Positions 37,213-49,808 of a DNA stretch of 64,000 nucleotides are shown one piece after another. The position numbers and the translations under genes are program-made. The notes under the pieces were generated by a model. It searched no databases. It was not told where the DNA came from and was given only the letters and a program-made list of their open reading frames with translations. Positions within the stretch are counted from its first letter, which is position 1; the number at the start of each line of letters is the position of its first letter. Source of the stretch: Azadirachta indica (Eukaryota > Streptophyta > Magnoliopsida > Sapindales > Meliaceae); the NCBI GenBank assembly GCA_022749755.1, contig CM040442.1, positions 8,654,457-8,718,456 on the forward strand, given 5' to 3'.

Positions 37213-37345
37213 CTGGCATTGTGGTTGTAGGCACAATTGCCCCTTGCTTCTTGCTTTTTGCTTATTGCTGCTTGATTACTCCTGCGTTTTTGTGGGAAAG
37301 ACTAAATGTCAACGAAGTCCTTGAAATCCAAAAATTATTAAAATA
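37213..37345 (-). promoter_or_regulatory. First-exon/promoter block, start ATG-CCA-G with donor GTCTG
   Basis: ATG at 37,219-37,217, CCA, G, then GTCTG where other copies have GTATG. The leader reads TGCCTACAACCACA. The W-box pair has been lost by a short deletion near 37,320. The next 400 bp (to about 37,740) align with 38,925-39,270 and 57,440-57,720, so a longer promoter unit is shared by the CCA-type blocks. Confidence 0.45.
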
Positions 37346-37740
37346 ATAATAATAATAATAATAAATAATTAAACATGTTACTTTTGAGCTGTTCTGCAAT
37401 TATTATTTATTTATTTATTTTTTTGGGTATGGTTAGGCTAACTTCTTTCCACATCATTTGATTTCTTAACTAGAATCTTCTTTCTTCTTTCTAGCCTGTA
37501 GCTAACTTGAAAGGACAAAATTTATCCTTATATTAACTGCACACACAAACTATAATCTTTCATTGTAATTATATCTTGTCGTGCAAATTGAAAGTGAATA
37601 TCTTTCAAAATGTTTTACATGAGTCTATTTTATAAGATCTCAAAATATTTTACATGAATCTATTTTATAAGATGTCTTACTTGCACCTATCTATCTTGTA
37701 TTTATGCAAGTGCCTACCTCACATGATTAAAGATATATAA

Positions 37741-38790
37741 ATTTTAAAGCGCAAAGATGATATAAATAGTAATATATCAAATTTACCCTCATGTGAGTAG
37801 TAATATATTGAAATGGGTTTCAAATGCAAAGGTTGAGCAAGTCAGATTGGGTATTGACCGTGATAACACATTTGAGTAAATCACTCACATTAGATAAGAT
37901 GTTTTACTCTCAATAAAATTAGAGAAAAAAGTGCCCCATATTAAAATAAGAAGAGTTTTATTTAAAGTAAAATTCGAACATACTCCCTACGACCTAACCA
38001 CTCAACTATGTGTCATATTTTGTTATATTTAGATATTTATATTTATGAGAACAAACAACAATCACTTAAATTTATTTAGATTTTAGTTGAATTCAAATTC
38101 ATTCTTATTTATGATAGAAAAGTAAATTATATTTAGCTTTGAGGAGGCATAAGATATTTTTCAAATTTTTTTGGCGTATGTATAGTACATTTTTTAAGTT
38201 TTTGGACTAATGTTAAGCAGCCATATCTCAACCAAAACCACTGAGCATTGCGAAATAGAAAATAAGTTTCGAAAATAATAATAAAAACATCCATATATGT
38301 AATTACACTTTTATCCTAAAAAGATATTAGAAATAAATTATAACCAAGAAAATATTTAAAACATGATAAGTATCCTTGTACTTTAAAAAATATGCAAAAT
38401 TTACCCACATAAAAATATTATCATTGTTCTTACAAAATCTTTTTTAAAATTATAACAAGTAATGAAATATTTCCTCTGTCTTTTTATGCTTGGTTAAACA
38501 CGACTCTTGTATGAGTCAAAAGAATTATTATTTTTGTCTTTCCATTATGAACTAAAGAAATTCTTTGAGAAAGTAAAAAAATTTTGAGATTTTAGGAGTT
38601 GAATTTTTTTTTAATTTTTTAAAGTATTAATATAAAGTTCTACTTGCAAAAATAATACCAAACTGAAACTTCAAAATAGAAAAATAAGAACCATCATTTA
38701 AAACTATTAATTGAAATATTTTTGCTTCTATTTTTAAAAGGTTGTAAAAATAAACAATTCATTAGATAAAATTATTTTAAAAACTCGTAC
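37741..38790. other. Dispersed repeats between two first-exon blocks
   Basis: Bases 37,785-37,920 match 20,480-20,610, and the match continues at 38,365, so about 440 bp was inserted (37,920-38,360). No gene seen. Confidence 0.4.
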
Positions 38791-38925
38791 CTGGCACCCC
38801 TTGTTCTTGCTTCTTGCTACCTGATCTCTCATGCGTTTTGTGAGAAAGAGTAAACGTCTGTATAGTGTTTAACGTTCAGATCAAGCCAACGAAGTCAATT
38901 TTTTTAATCCAGAAATTATTAAAAA
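38791..38925 (-). promoter_or_regulatory. First-exon/promoter block with start mutated to GTG
   Basis: GTG at 38,797-38,795 replaces ATG, then CCA, G and GTACG. The leader after it is shortened compared with the other blocks. A W-box core (TTGACT, minus strand) is at 38,893-38,898. It looks like a dead first exon. Its upstream promoter strip (to about 39,270) matches the one at 37,345-37,740. Confidence 0.4.
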
Positions 38926-39270
38926 ATAATAATAAATTGAATATGTCACTCTTCCGAGCTGTTCTGCAATTGTTATTTATTTATTTATTGCTATGATTAG
39001 TCTAACTTCTTTTCACATCATTTGATTTCTTAATTGTAACTCTCTCTCTAAACTATAATTAACATAAAAGACAAATTTACCCTTAGATTATGTATACAAA
39101 TACACACACAAGATGTAATCTTTCGTTGTAGTATGTTGTCTTGTATAAATTGAAAGTTCATATCTTTCAAAATGTTTTACATGTATACATTTTATAAAAT
39201 GTCTTACTTACCAATATATATCCTATATTTGTACAAGCACCTGCCATACGTGATTAAGGATATAAAAGTT

Positions 39271-42235
39271 TTTAAAGGGTTAAAATGATATAAATTTTAG
39301 ACACATTGTCAAATATTTTTTAAAGTTTAAGTTAAAGATAGATATTCATGAAGTTTGGAGAGAAACCGATATTCTCCTCAAATTTGGATAAATAAACAAT
39401 TTTATTTTTATTATATTATAAATAATATTAATTCAAGAAAAAATTGTGTTCCATTCACATGAAAATTCAACTTTATTTTTAATATATTTTAAAATTTTAT
39501 ATACAATAAATTAATATAATAAAAATAAAATTATCTAATATACAATAAATTAATATAATAAGAATAAAATTGTTTAAAATAATAATAATGTAAGATTAAA
39601 TTATAGAAACATAAAGGTTTACTGTTAAAATAAGTAAATTAAGGATATAATTGTCATTATACTATCTGAAAATAAAAATATTTATAGTAATTATTATATA
39701 TTAATAATAGAGACAAAGTAGTTATTCTATATATACTTTTTTAATATTTAAAGACAATAATTTTTTACATAAGTTGTATTTATTTCTCTTCAAACTTTTG
39801 AGACATTTGACTTTTCACTTTAATTTATGGATATATAGTAATATCATATTTTAAGAAAATAGTTGCATCGATGTTATTACACGTATTTTTAATGAAATAA
39901 TGTCTATATAATATAACTTGAATGATGTTAATATTTAATAAATTATGATATAATACATATATAATTCGTACAAAAGTATAAGAACATTTTATTAATAATT
40001 GTTTTCGATAATTATTAATAAAATAAAATGAGAAAAATTTACTGAATTTCACTATTTTGAAGCAGGCCGGCTCCACCAAAAAACTATTTTTTTTTTTCTG
40101 TGTGCTATTAATTTATGAAAAAAATAAATATAGTATAATTCTTTGGTTGTTACTAATTTATCGTTTTCTACAACGTGGGAAAATAGTCGTAGACAAAAAG
40201 TGTGGGGCATGCCAAATCTTAAGCCAAATCTTAGCGACTTGAAACGTACTCATTTGGAAAAAATATATATATCTATACAAATAGCTTCTTCCTTCAATAA
40301 TGGAAATGGAAATTAATGCCAAGTCTTAAAAAATTAAATGGGGAAGGAACTTTGCCACCTAACTCATAGACAAAAAGTGTGGTCACCAACATCCATGTGT
40401 CATCTTCGTGCTCAAAATTGGGTAGAGGTTACATCATTAAGGGAAAATATTTTAGACTTTTTCTTTAGCAAAACAAAATAAGAAGCCTTTTTACACATAA
40501 TTTTAGAAAGAAAAAGTAAAGATAAGACTATTATTTGATTGTTAGATGTCGGGATTAGGGGATCGCAATGGATGTGTGGATATCCTTTCGCATGTGAATT
40601 TGATAAATATAGATAGGGTATAATAAAAAAATAATATATCTTGATAAAATATAAATATTTTTAATAAAAATATAAATTATTAAAAATATTTAAATAAATT
40701 TAACATCGAGAATTAGTTGATTAGCATATTAAAACAGATATAATCTCTATTTTTTTTCTTCTCAAATCTACAAACTTAAATTCCAGAAGAAAAATATGAT
40801 AATACTCTTTTAAGAAAACATAATTTTCTTAGTTACCAAATTTGTAAATAAACAGATGAAATCAATCAGACCAAAACCAAATTATAAACAGTGACAAGCT
40901 AAGGTCAAGAAGAGAGGAAAGCATTAAACTAGCAAAATGTTAATCTGGCTTGGAGACTAAAATTTCCTTTATCCAATAAAAGAAAATTTAGCTGTTTTCT
41001 TCAATAATGAAAATTTTAGCTGTTTTCTTCAATTTTTTGCAGACCAACTCTTAAATGAGAAAGCAGCTTTCCAGTTAAGTCAAAGATGCGTATAAGCATG
41101 CCCTTGGATTTTTTTTTGTTCTCAAAAAATTGAGAGAAAATGAGAAAATGATTAAACTAGCAAACGGCTAATCAATTAATGAATTTAACCATTGTAATGG
41201 TCTCAAATTTTTATAGAAGTGATCTAAGATATTTGTCCCGTGTGTCTTGCGACTTTGTTATTATATGGGTATGTTACGAGTGTCAAAATTGTTTGATGTG
41301 TGATTCAAGTATGCATTTTAGGATGCGTGGAGGATTGATTTTTCATAGATAAATGGAACTAAACACTCCCGGACCTATGGATCTTATTATACATCTATTT
41401 ACTGGTTCCTATGAAATTGCAATGGGCTTGGCAGGTTTCAGAACCACAGATGATATGGGGTGATCGACTGGGCTTTGACATGCCCTTTGTTCACTTCAAA
41501 AGAGCATGTTTGATGTTCGGCTTCCATTCCCTCTGTTCATTTCAGTTCAGAAGTGACAGATGAAAAGGGTGCGAAGTCCTCATTTAATTGCATGTCATTT
41601 GAAGGAAAAAAATTATCAAGCACGACTTTAAGAAGATGAAACATTTGAAGCAAATAACATACAAGCGATTGTGATTAATTTTTTTTTTCTAACACATTTT
41701 GTTGCATACCACTGATATTTGAGGCCTATGAAAATGTTTCCTGGTTGAGCTTGTATCAGTTAGGTTTCCACATGCTTTAAAAAGAGTGTGTTCATTGATC
41801 TTAAAATTCTTCATTTACTAAGGAAGTACATATACACAATCAGAATGCACTCTTTTGTAGGCTATTTTATAACTGGAGGACATGTATCTTTAGCCGTTCA
41901 TTCACCTTTATTTCCTGCAAAATTGCATCTCTATGTTAAAATCCTATACTTTTTAAGTTGCTTAAATGAGACATAGATATATTAATCTGTACTCTTTTCC
42001 CAAGCCAAATCTATAGACTTGAACCTTAAAGCGATTTAGAAGAATATAAAAGTTGACAGATAGAAAGAAGTTGGAAAGAAGAATGAACAAATCCATGTGG
42101 AACACAAGAGCTCTTATTGATGAAGGTCGCTCGGTTTCTGAGATGTTTGTCTGCAAATAAGGTTTAATGTGAATACAGGTATGTCTTCTTTTTAATTTTT
42201 ACCTCATTTGATATGTCTGGTTGGGAGAAGTAAAC
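39271..42235. other. Intergenic DNA, no gene seen
   Basis: AT-rich to about 40,030. Then come worn copies of the 'tagcttcttccttcaataatgg' repeat (40,270 and 40,985) and of the intron-start repeat (about 40,920 and 41,150, without exon). Bases 41,200-41,900 are less AT-rich, with short frames that I do not recognise. The A3 3' flank begins near 42,240. Confidence 0.4.
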
Positions 42236-43346
42236 GAGTGAAATAGAAGAAACCAACTGAAGCGAAAAAGTGGAAACCTCTACAGAAACTGAAGGCAATA
42301 TAAAAGCTCAAATGGTAGGTAATTCATTAAGGGGAATCCAATATTTGGGCAATTTCTGACAATGACTCGGAAAAGATCTAGAATCTTATAGCTGCTAGGA
42401 AAATCTAGGAAACCTAGTTCAGAGAAATCAAGAGCTCTTGCCTTGGCAGTACATAAAACTGATCCAACAATGGAAAAGAACAAGGAAAGATGTTGATGTA
42501 GAGATAGTGCATTCGAGAATTGATGTAAAGATAATGATAACAGTGTATCTCAAACACCCGACAAATCTGCTTAGAAAAGAATATTAACCTTCCAAAAAGC
42601 AGCACACTCTACCCTATATATGGATTACAAAAAGTACACCCTATAACAAAACAAGAAAAGATTTCATTCCATGAAACATATATAGCAATGCTCAAACATC
42701 GAGGAAGATCGCATACACATTAACAGAGTCTTACAACTTAGTGCCCAAAAGGTTATTATATGTCCTTGGTGACAGGATTATTTGAGCTCTAAATCTCTTA
42801 TATAGTTATCTCAATAGATTTTTATCTGTTGATAATTAGCACCATAGAAAGAAACCACATACTAAGCGACATTACACACAAGAATAATCCTAAAGATAAT
42901 TAACAACAATATACTCAATAGACCACCAAAATATGCTTAAAAATGAACATAAGTTTTCACAAAACTGCACTCCCTATGAAGAACCAAAAAGATTGTAGAA
43001 ATGCAAGAAAACACTTGTTTATTTCAATATAATTGAATATGAAAAGTCCATGAACAGAGATGAAACATAGCATGAGGAACGCAACACACAGATTAATAAC
43101 AGAGTCAATAGTTTGTGCCTGGAGCTTATTACATATCCATGCAAGCAGAAAAAATCCACAAATAAAGATAAAAGATCAAAGATTATTGCATGTAAAATAC
43201 ATGCCAAACAAAAATTGATACGGCACAAATTTAAAAACTCGAAATCCTCTTCTATTTTCTGTGATCAATTCATGGAAGTTCTGCAACTTTTCATCCTTGT
43301 GATCAATTAATTAACTCATCATCACTATTTCCAGCCAAGTCCCCCT
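42236..43346 (-). other. 3' untranslated/downstream region of pseudogene A3
   Basis: It matches the flanks of B4 (about 48,900-49,140), A5 (about 61,985-62,917) and A1 (10,832-11,237) over different parts. Small hydrophobic frames recur in these flanks but are not kept in length. Confidence 0.6.
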
Positions 43347-46091
43347 TCAGCTGCCGCTGGCCATGTCCGAGGTGGCGACCACCATTTCAATCCTTGTTAC
43401 ATTTAAGTTAAAAATGAATATAATTTACTGGTAAAATAGAAAAAATGTTCATACAGAGATAACTCCACTCATGCAATATGATTGACGGCATTTATTTAAG
43501 TGTGTGAATATATAAGTGTCAGCAAAGCATACCTGGAAGTCAATTCTTCTGTTGGAGGTTCTCTAATCAACATCTTTTCGAGGAAGGGTACATAACGATA
43601 AGAGTTTTGCTTCAAATTTTCTAACCAAGAGTCATCTCCTCTAATTCCTTTCAAACTTGTCAACAGGGAGATTGGAAACTTCTGCAGTTGAGGGCAATTC
43701 CAAATACCAATTTCTTCCATGGACCCAGTAGGCATTCCACCATCGTAAATGAACTGTAACCGTGGTAGGTCAAAGAGTGTCAGCTTCCTTAGACTCTGCC
43801 AGGATATATGTTGAAAATTGCTACTACTATCTCTCTCAATTAACTTCACCAAATTTTCGCAATGTGCGATGACAATTTCTTTAAGGTTCGGAAGGCCGTA
43901 AAAAACAGAATATGTGAAGACATGCTTTAAGCTCATGCAGTAAGAGACATCCAAAAACTTCAAGTTCGAAAGCTTTGGCATTTTCAACTGAGTTACGTTG
44001 CCACAGTCTATTAGTAGCAATTCTGATGTATTGTCTGGCAGGCAATTTTCATCCTGAACGAACTCCTTTAAGAAAACTAAGCTGTTGTTTTTTCAATTTG
44101 CCTCTATAAACTCTACCCACATAAAATTTGAAACTACTAAGCCGACGCCAATGCCCAGATTTTGTGTAGGAATTATAAAGTTGTAAGCGAGGGAAAGTAA
44201 CCTCAAGAATGCTCAAAATATTCGAGCTTTTGGACATCCTCTATCCATGCTGCATCTCCATCTTGCATCGGACGTCTCCGTGATGGGAGATAAGTCAAGA
44301 GAGTGCAATTTCGTAGAAGTAGAACCGTTAAGTACTTTAAACAAGACAGGGACCCTGGCTCAAGGTGCACCACCGTATCTGATAGGTCAAGGATTTTCAG
44401 GTTCGGGATGCACTTGAAGAAGAAACGATAAAGTTGATTGTTAAGGGGGTTGCCTTGTAAAAGCAATGTTGATAACTTGTTGAAAACAGACGACGGTGAC
44501 GGCAACTCTTTGAGGTTATTGCTCATCAACGAGACTCTCTCAACATTTTCAAACAAATCTTCCCATGCAAACTTTTCAATTCTACAGCTTAGTGAAAAAT
44601 CGAGGATTTTGTTTCTCCAATTTGACAACCATATCCCATACAATAGGATGCATTTTAAGTATTTCTTCTCTATTATCATAAGCTATACTCTCCAAAAGAG
44701 AAGCATCTTTGAGCTCCTCTATTATCTCCTTTGCTTCTCCCAACTTTTCGTCCATGCCTTCTACTTCACTTAATAAACCTTCCCCCATCCAATTCATCAT
44801 TAGCTCCATTTCCGCAAAAGCATGATTTTTCTTGGATACATTATACAATGAAGAAGACATTCTTCGGCGCAACTGTAACTACTATGCTTCAATTGCTCAT
44901 AGCTAAGCTCCAAATCTTGAATGATCTTGTTTTCAATGTATTTCAAGTTGCTAAATGCAGCAGAATCCATCTTCAAACTTCTTTCAGTTAAGACCAAATC
45001 ATCATACTCAAAATATTTCTTTACCCACTTTGCAGCTGCTACAATTGCCAGTGGAAGGCCAGCACATTCCTTCGCGATCTTCTTCAAAGTAGATTGAATT
45101 TCTTTCGTTGAGAGAATTCTCCAGATACCGATTTCATATTTGAGCAATTCATGGCTTTCATCGTCGGATAACGATCTCAATGCAATTTTTTCATGACAGT
45201 GCATTTGACAGCAGACTAAAAAAGATCGAGAAGTTATTATCGCCCATATGTTGGGTGGAAATCCTATTTCTTCAAGAGAAAGGACTTTCCTCATATTATC
45301 CAAAACTAACAAAATATGTTTCTTCTTCCGCAAGGCCATGCTCAAAACTTTGGAGTTATCCTGGACGCTACCATTAGTTGCAAGTTTCAGATCAATTTGC
45401 GTTGTTATTTCCATCTGTAGCTTTAGAATATCATTTTCATATGACAATTCGAGCCATATAAAAGTAATGGAATCTTTTACAGTTCGTATTCTGTTACAAG
45501 CACGTCTCACAACTTCAGTCTTTCCTACACCACAGGCTCCATAAACACCAATTATTCCGCTCTTGACATCGTCCCACAGTATCTTCCACTGAATCTCTCG
45601 CATAACTTTATTTCCTTGTTCTCCCACCAAATACTTGAAGTTTCTCAATTCTCCCGGCTCCTTAATGTCAATTTCTTCCCTTTGAAGCTCCTCTCTTAAT
45701 TTGCTTACTCTTTTCTTAACATGTGAAACAAGTTTTGCAACCAGGTAGCGTTTTTGAAAACCGGCCAAACCACAGAAGCGAAAGCAACGCCCAGCCCGTA
45801 CATTGCGATGTAGTTCAATCATATCAACTGTTTCCTCAGCCTCTTCAATCGATCGAGCGTGATCATGAAACTGCGTCTCCCTTTTCTTCAAAATCTGAAT
45901 TATAGTTTGTAAGGTCTGCTTTTGCTCTTGAAGGAATGCCGTGTTGTCTTCGTTCACGTTTAGATACTCTGTGCATCGCTCAAAATACTGCGTGCATCTC
46001 TCAAAAGCTTCGCGTATATGAGGTGCCACACTCACAATTGCCGTTACAGCCCCAACTACGCCTGTAACAATACCTATAATTTCTCCACCGC
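43347..46091 (-). pseudogene. CC-NB-LRR pseudogene A3
   Basis: Class-A NLR, closest in layout to A1. The CC, P-loop (GACGVGKT), LLVLDN and GLPLA are all present in an open frame from 46,091 to a stop at 44,800. Compared with A1 it has a 2-bp insertion in a T run (44,826-44,830), a 5-bp deletion at about 44,586, a 1-bp insertion in an A run (44,215-44,218) and a 1-bp insertion in a T run (44,088-44,093). It also has an in-frame loss of 336 bp (112 codons) of central LRRs at about 44,271-44,281. The first two shifts together restore frame. The terminal exon (43,392-43,347, TGA) and its intron (43,393-43,532) are intact. As read, the product is an about 430-residue CC-NB protein cut before the MHP motif. 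Three of the four small changes lie in homopolymers, so assembly error should be excluded. Confidence 0.85.
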
Positions 46092-47695
46092 CTGCCAGAA
46101 ATAATTTAAACAATTATTGAATCAATATATAATATAGATACCACAGATTCCATTTAATTATGATTCATGAATAGAGAGTCATTTTCATAGAATAGGGAAA
46201 CACAAAAAAAAAAAAAAAAACTTATGAAATTTCAAAAAGAAAAAGTAAGAATTTATATTTGTTTTTATTAATATTATTTTTTTTTACAATATGTCAATCA
46301 AATTACCCTTTTAAAAAATACAAAAAAAAAAATCATTATTTTAAAAGTAAATGAATAAATTCGTCAACTATTACTTACTTTAAAATTTTTTAATTAAATT
46401 CTAATGAGCTATTAGATTCTTACTTAAAAATTATTAAAAAAAAATTTTATATATGGTCATAATATTACAAAACAATTATATCATATTTAGGGTTTAAGGG
46501 CGTATTATGAAATTCTGCTTAACAGATTCTCTAGGTGTACATGCAGGTGCCTTTCTTAAATTTGAAGGGATATTTGACTCACTTTTCCCAACCATATTAT
46601 ATATCTATATGTTTATCAAATTTTATGGTTTTAAATTCAACAGCATCTTATTATGAAATTATTTAAAAAATTAATTTGTAATTATTAAAACAATGCTTAT
46701 TTCTCTTTATAAGTGTACCATAATTTTATTATAACTACATTTATTATCTTCATTATTATTCTTATTATGTAATAATTATATATTTTCCTGTATTTTATTA
46801 TTCATGTTAATTTATAATTTATTTTATGTTTGATACCTTTTCAATATACAGAGAATAATTATTGATAGATTTTAAGTCAAATTTAATCTAATAAATTTTA
46901 ATTTTCAATCCCCCAATGATATCATGTTAAGCTAAGATATTGTTTATTTATTTTTTTTAATTTAAAATCTGAACGTGGTTAAAATCTGAACTTGACTAAA
47001 ATATAAATCTAATTGATATGTTTGGTTTTTTACTTTAAATGTCTGAATATAAATATTAAATTATTTATTTTTATAAAAATAAAGAATTTGAGGCTAGTAT
47101 ATTGACATATATGTTCTAATACTGTTATATTAGATTATTGACATATATAAATATTAAATAATAAATTAAAAGTATTATTGATAAATAAAATATTTAAATT
47201 ATTTAGACATTTACTTATTAAAAATTTTAATTTAATTATTTTCATATATTTTAACAAATATTCAGATATAAGTTAAAAAATAAATGCCTTTTATACATTT
47301 AAATATTTATATTTAAACTTCAGTTAAAAAAAAAAAAAGCCCTAAGTGTTCACAATAAAAATTAGGATTCACTTATTCACACATCTTGCTGTATTATTTG
47401 TTTTATAACTATTATTCATGCATGAATTACTTTGTTTTCGCTCACATGAAAATTAATATTATGTAGGAAAAATTTTTATTCAACGTTAAAAAGGCTTTTA
47501 AATTAATTATCTAATAAAAAAAAATCAATTTAAAGAAGGTAAAATTGTTAATATAACTATAATGTTCTGGGTTACTAAATTTGTGATATAAATTAGATAT
47601 TCAAATCAATAAACAAGCCTATCAGATAATAAAAATGACAAGATAATTACGACGAGAAGAGAAGAAAGAAACTAGCAAACTGCTAATGATCATGC
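46092..47695 (-). other. Predicted first intron of A3 (about 1.6 kb)
   Basis: AT-rich. The acceptor side reads TTTAAATTATTTCTGGCAG as in A1. Bases 46,380-46,860 match 540-1,000 and 27,900-28,320, so the A- and B-type first introns share ancestry. No gene seen. Confidence 0.5.
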
Positions 47696-47790
47696 CTGTC
47701 ATTGTAGGCAATATAGTTATTTCTTGCTCCTTGCTCCCTGTTTCTATTGCTTGCTACTGCTTTTTGTTCTCTTTGGATAATGGTGAATAA
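47696..47790 (-). promoter_or_regulatory. First exon and leader of A3, start ATG-ACA-G with a GC donor
   Basis: ATG at 47,702-47,700, ACA, G, followed by GCATGATC; the donor is GC where all others have GT. Plants do use GC-AG introns when the rest of the site is strong (CAG/GC), so it may work, but it is also what decay would produce. The leader reads ATTGCCTACA, the same type as A1. Splicing to 46,091 would give MTGGGEIIGIVTG. Confidence 0.5.
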
Positions 47791-48790
47791 TGGTGAGACA
47801 AATATGGGTGGGTGGTGTTTTCAAGAATTACAATAACAGAGAAATAATTAATTGTTCTCTTTTGATAAGTTTTCAGTGATCCAAAAATCTTATACATTTT
47901 AAAGCTATTTAATTAAAAAAAAAGGAAATATGAATATATTCAATACTTTATTGTCAAGTAAGAGTTTCAAACGTTCCAAGTTGAAGTGAATTGGAAGATT
48001 ATAAAGTTGAGAGAGAGAAAAATTTAGAAAGAAGTATGAACAAATCAAACTTTCAATGGATGTGGTGAGTGAAGACCAATTATGCATGTAGACTTATAAT
48101 TTTGGATTGCTTGTCTCTTTACCTCTATAAGAACTTTTAAAATATTATTGTAAAATAGAACTTAGACTTGAGCTCAAGTCCAGAATCAAACATAAATATA
48201 TTCAATACTCTATTTCCAAGCAAGTATCTTTGTGATGCAAAATCAATTATATATGTAGACTGCGCAGCAGCTTCCATATTATGTGACCATGTGCATGTTC
48301 AAAATCTAATTATTTAAGGGATTGGAATCCACCAATTATTTAACACTATATATGTGACCATTATTTTCTAGTTTTTCAGTTACCTTAGCTAGCTTCTTAA
48401 TTTCTTCTATTCAACACTCTGAATCAACATTGTTTCAAAATTGGATGGTTCACTTGTGCGATTAGTATTACAAATAATACAAACTCTTTGTTAACTTATT
48501 TGAAAAGGTGAAATTTTCATTACCATGAGTCTTAGTCCATTTGCGTTCAGAGGGAAAGAAGTGATCCCACAAAAGTTGTTTCTAAGAGTAAAAGTCTGTG
48601 ATGGATTATCCAGGTTCTTGATAAGTATGATGATACTTGCATAAGCCTTGATCCTAATATGATATATTAGTAGTAGGGTAACGATATATATAAGAAATTC
48701 TATAATATGTTTTGACCATGTAATAATGTATTTGTCCAACCAATCAGCAAATTTGATCAGTTTCTTCGTCTTTCTTAGCAGGTTAACGTG
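47791..48790. repeat. Upstream block of A-type NLRs, copy 3 of 3
   Basis: It aligns with 17,650-18,770 and 21,090-21,912. The frame of 108 codons on the minus strand (48,491-48,817) is not kept in the other copies. It runs directly into the 3' flank of B4. Confidence 0.7.
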
Positions 48791-48889
48791 ATTGATAGTA
48801 TAATATTGTGATATCAATATTGAGATTTGTTACCAATCACATTAATACAGCAAGTGAGCTAGGTTTGAATATGAGTGTGTATTTTCTAG

Positions 48890-49808
48890 TTTTGGTATGT
48901 TTGATGGAACAAAGTAATCGAGTGAAATGGAAGCAACAAGGAAATCTGTACAGAAATTTAAGGCAATATAACAGCCCAAATTAATGGCAGTTGAATCAGT
49001 TTAGGGGAATATCATATTTTGGCAATTAATGGCTCGTGAAAGCAATCAGAATATTGTAGCCGCTAGGACAGTCCTTGAAAATTAGTGCAGAGAAATCAAG
49101 AGCCCTTGCCTTGGCACTAGATAAAACTGATCCAAAACTGGAAGAGAATAAAGAAATTAAGATAGCCTTCTTCGGGAGCAGAATTTAGATCCTTATCAAC
49201 TCAAAAATGTTGGTTTGTTGCTGTAAGAAATTAGATACAGAGTGCCATTGGCCCTGCTGCTCTCAGTCTGAAGGTGTTTGGTGCTCGCAAGAACCAATAA
49301 ACTGGCTCCCATTCTCATCAGAGTCATGTTCAGACCTTTTAATTTATCTCTCAGTCACGAATGAGCTTCAAGAAGCAATGAAATTTCTTTCTGCCAATTG
49401 ATAACAATGGACGCAAAACACCAGCAATATCTGCTTAAAAAGGACACTAACCTCTCAAACAGCAGCACTAGCCTATATGCTATATATGAAGAACCAAAAA
49501 TATAGCCCACAATAAAACAAGAACAGATTCCATTCCATGAAACATAGCATGTCCAAACATCGAGGAAGACGACACACAAGTTAACAGAGTCCTACAACTT
49601 AGTGCCCGAAAGGTTATTATACATTCTTGGTGACAGAGTTATTAAAGCCGAGAAATAAAAAAACAGTTTGAAGATTATTACTTGTTAATACATAAGATAC
49701 AGCAAGAGGCCACGCAATCTCAAAAAAAATTAAACCGCACAACAAAGTCTGAGATTTCTGTGATGAATAATGAACTCATCACCCCTGTTTCCAGCCAAGC
49801 CTGCTCCT
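48890..49808 (-). other. 3' untranslated/downstream region of NLR B4
   Basis: Homologous to 21,960-23,062 (B2) in its second half and to 42,236-42,480 (A3) in its first half. No conserved coding frame. Confidence 0.6.

Noticed and set aside
48491..48817. 108-codon frame on the minus strand
   Set aside because: It lies in the triplicated upstream block and is not open in the copies at 18.4 and 21.7 kb.
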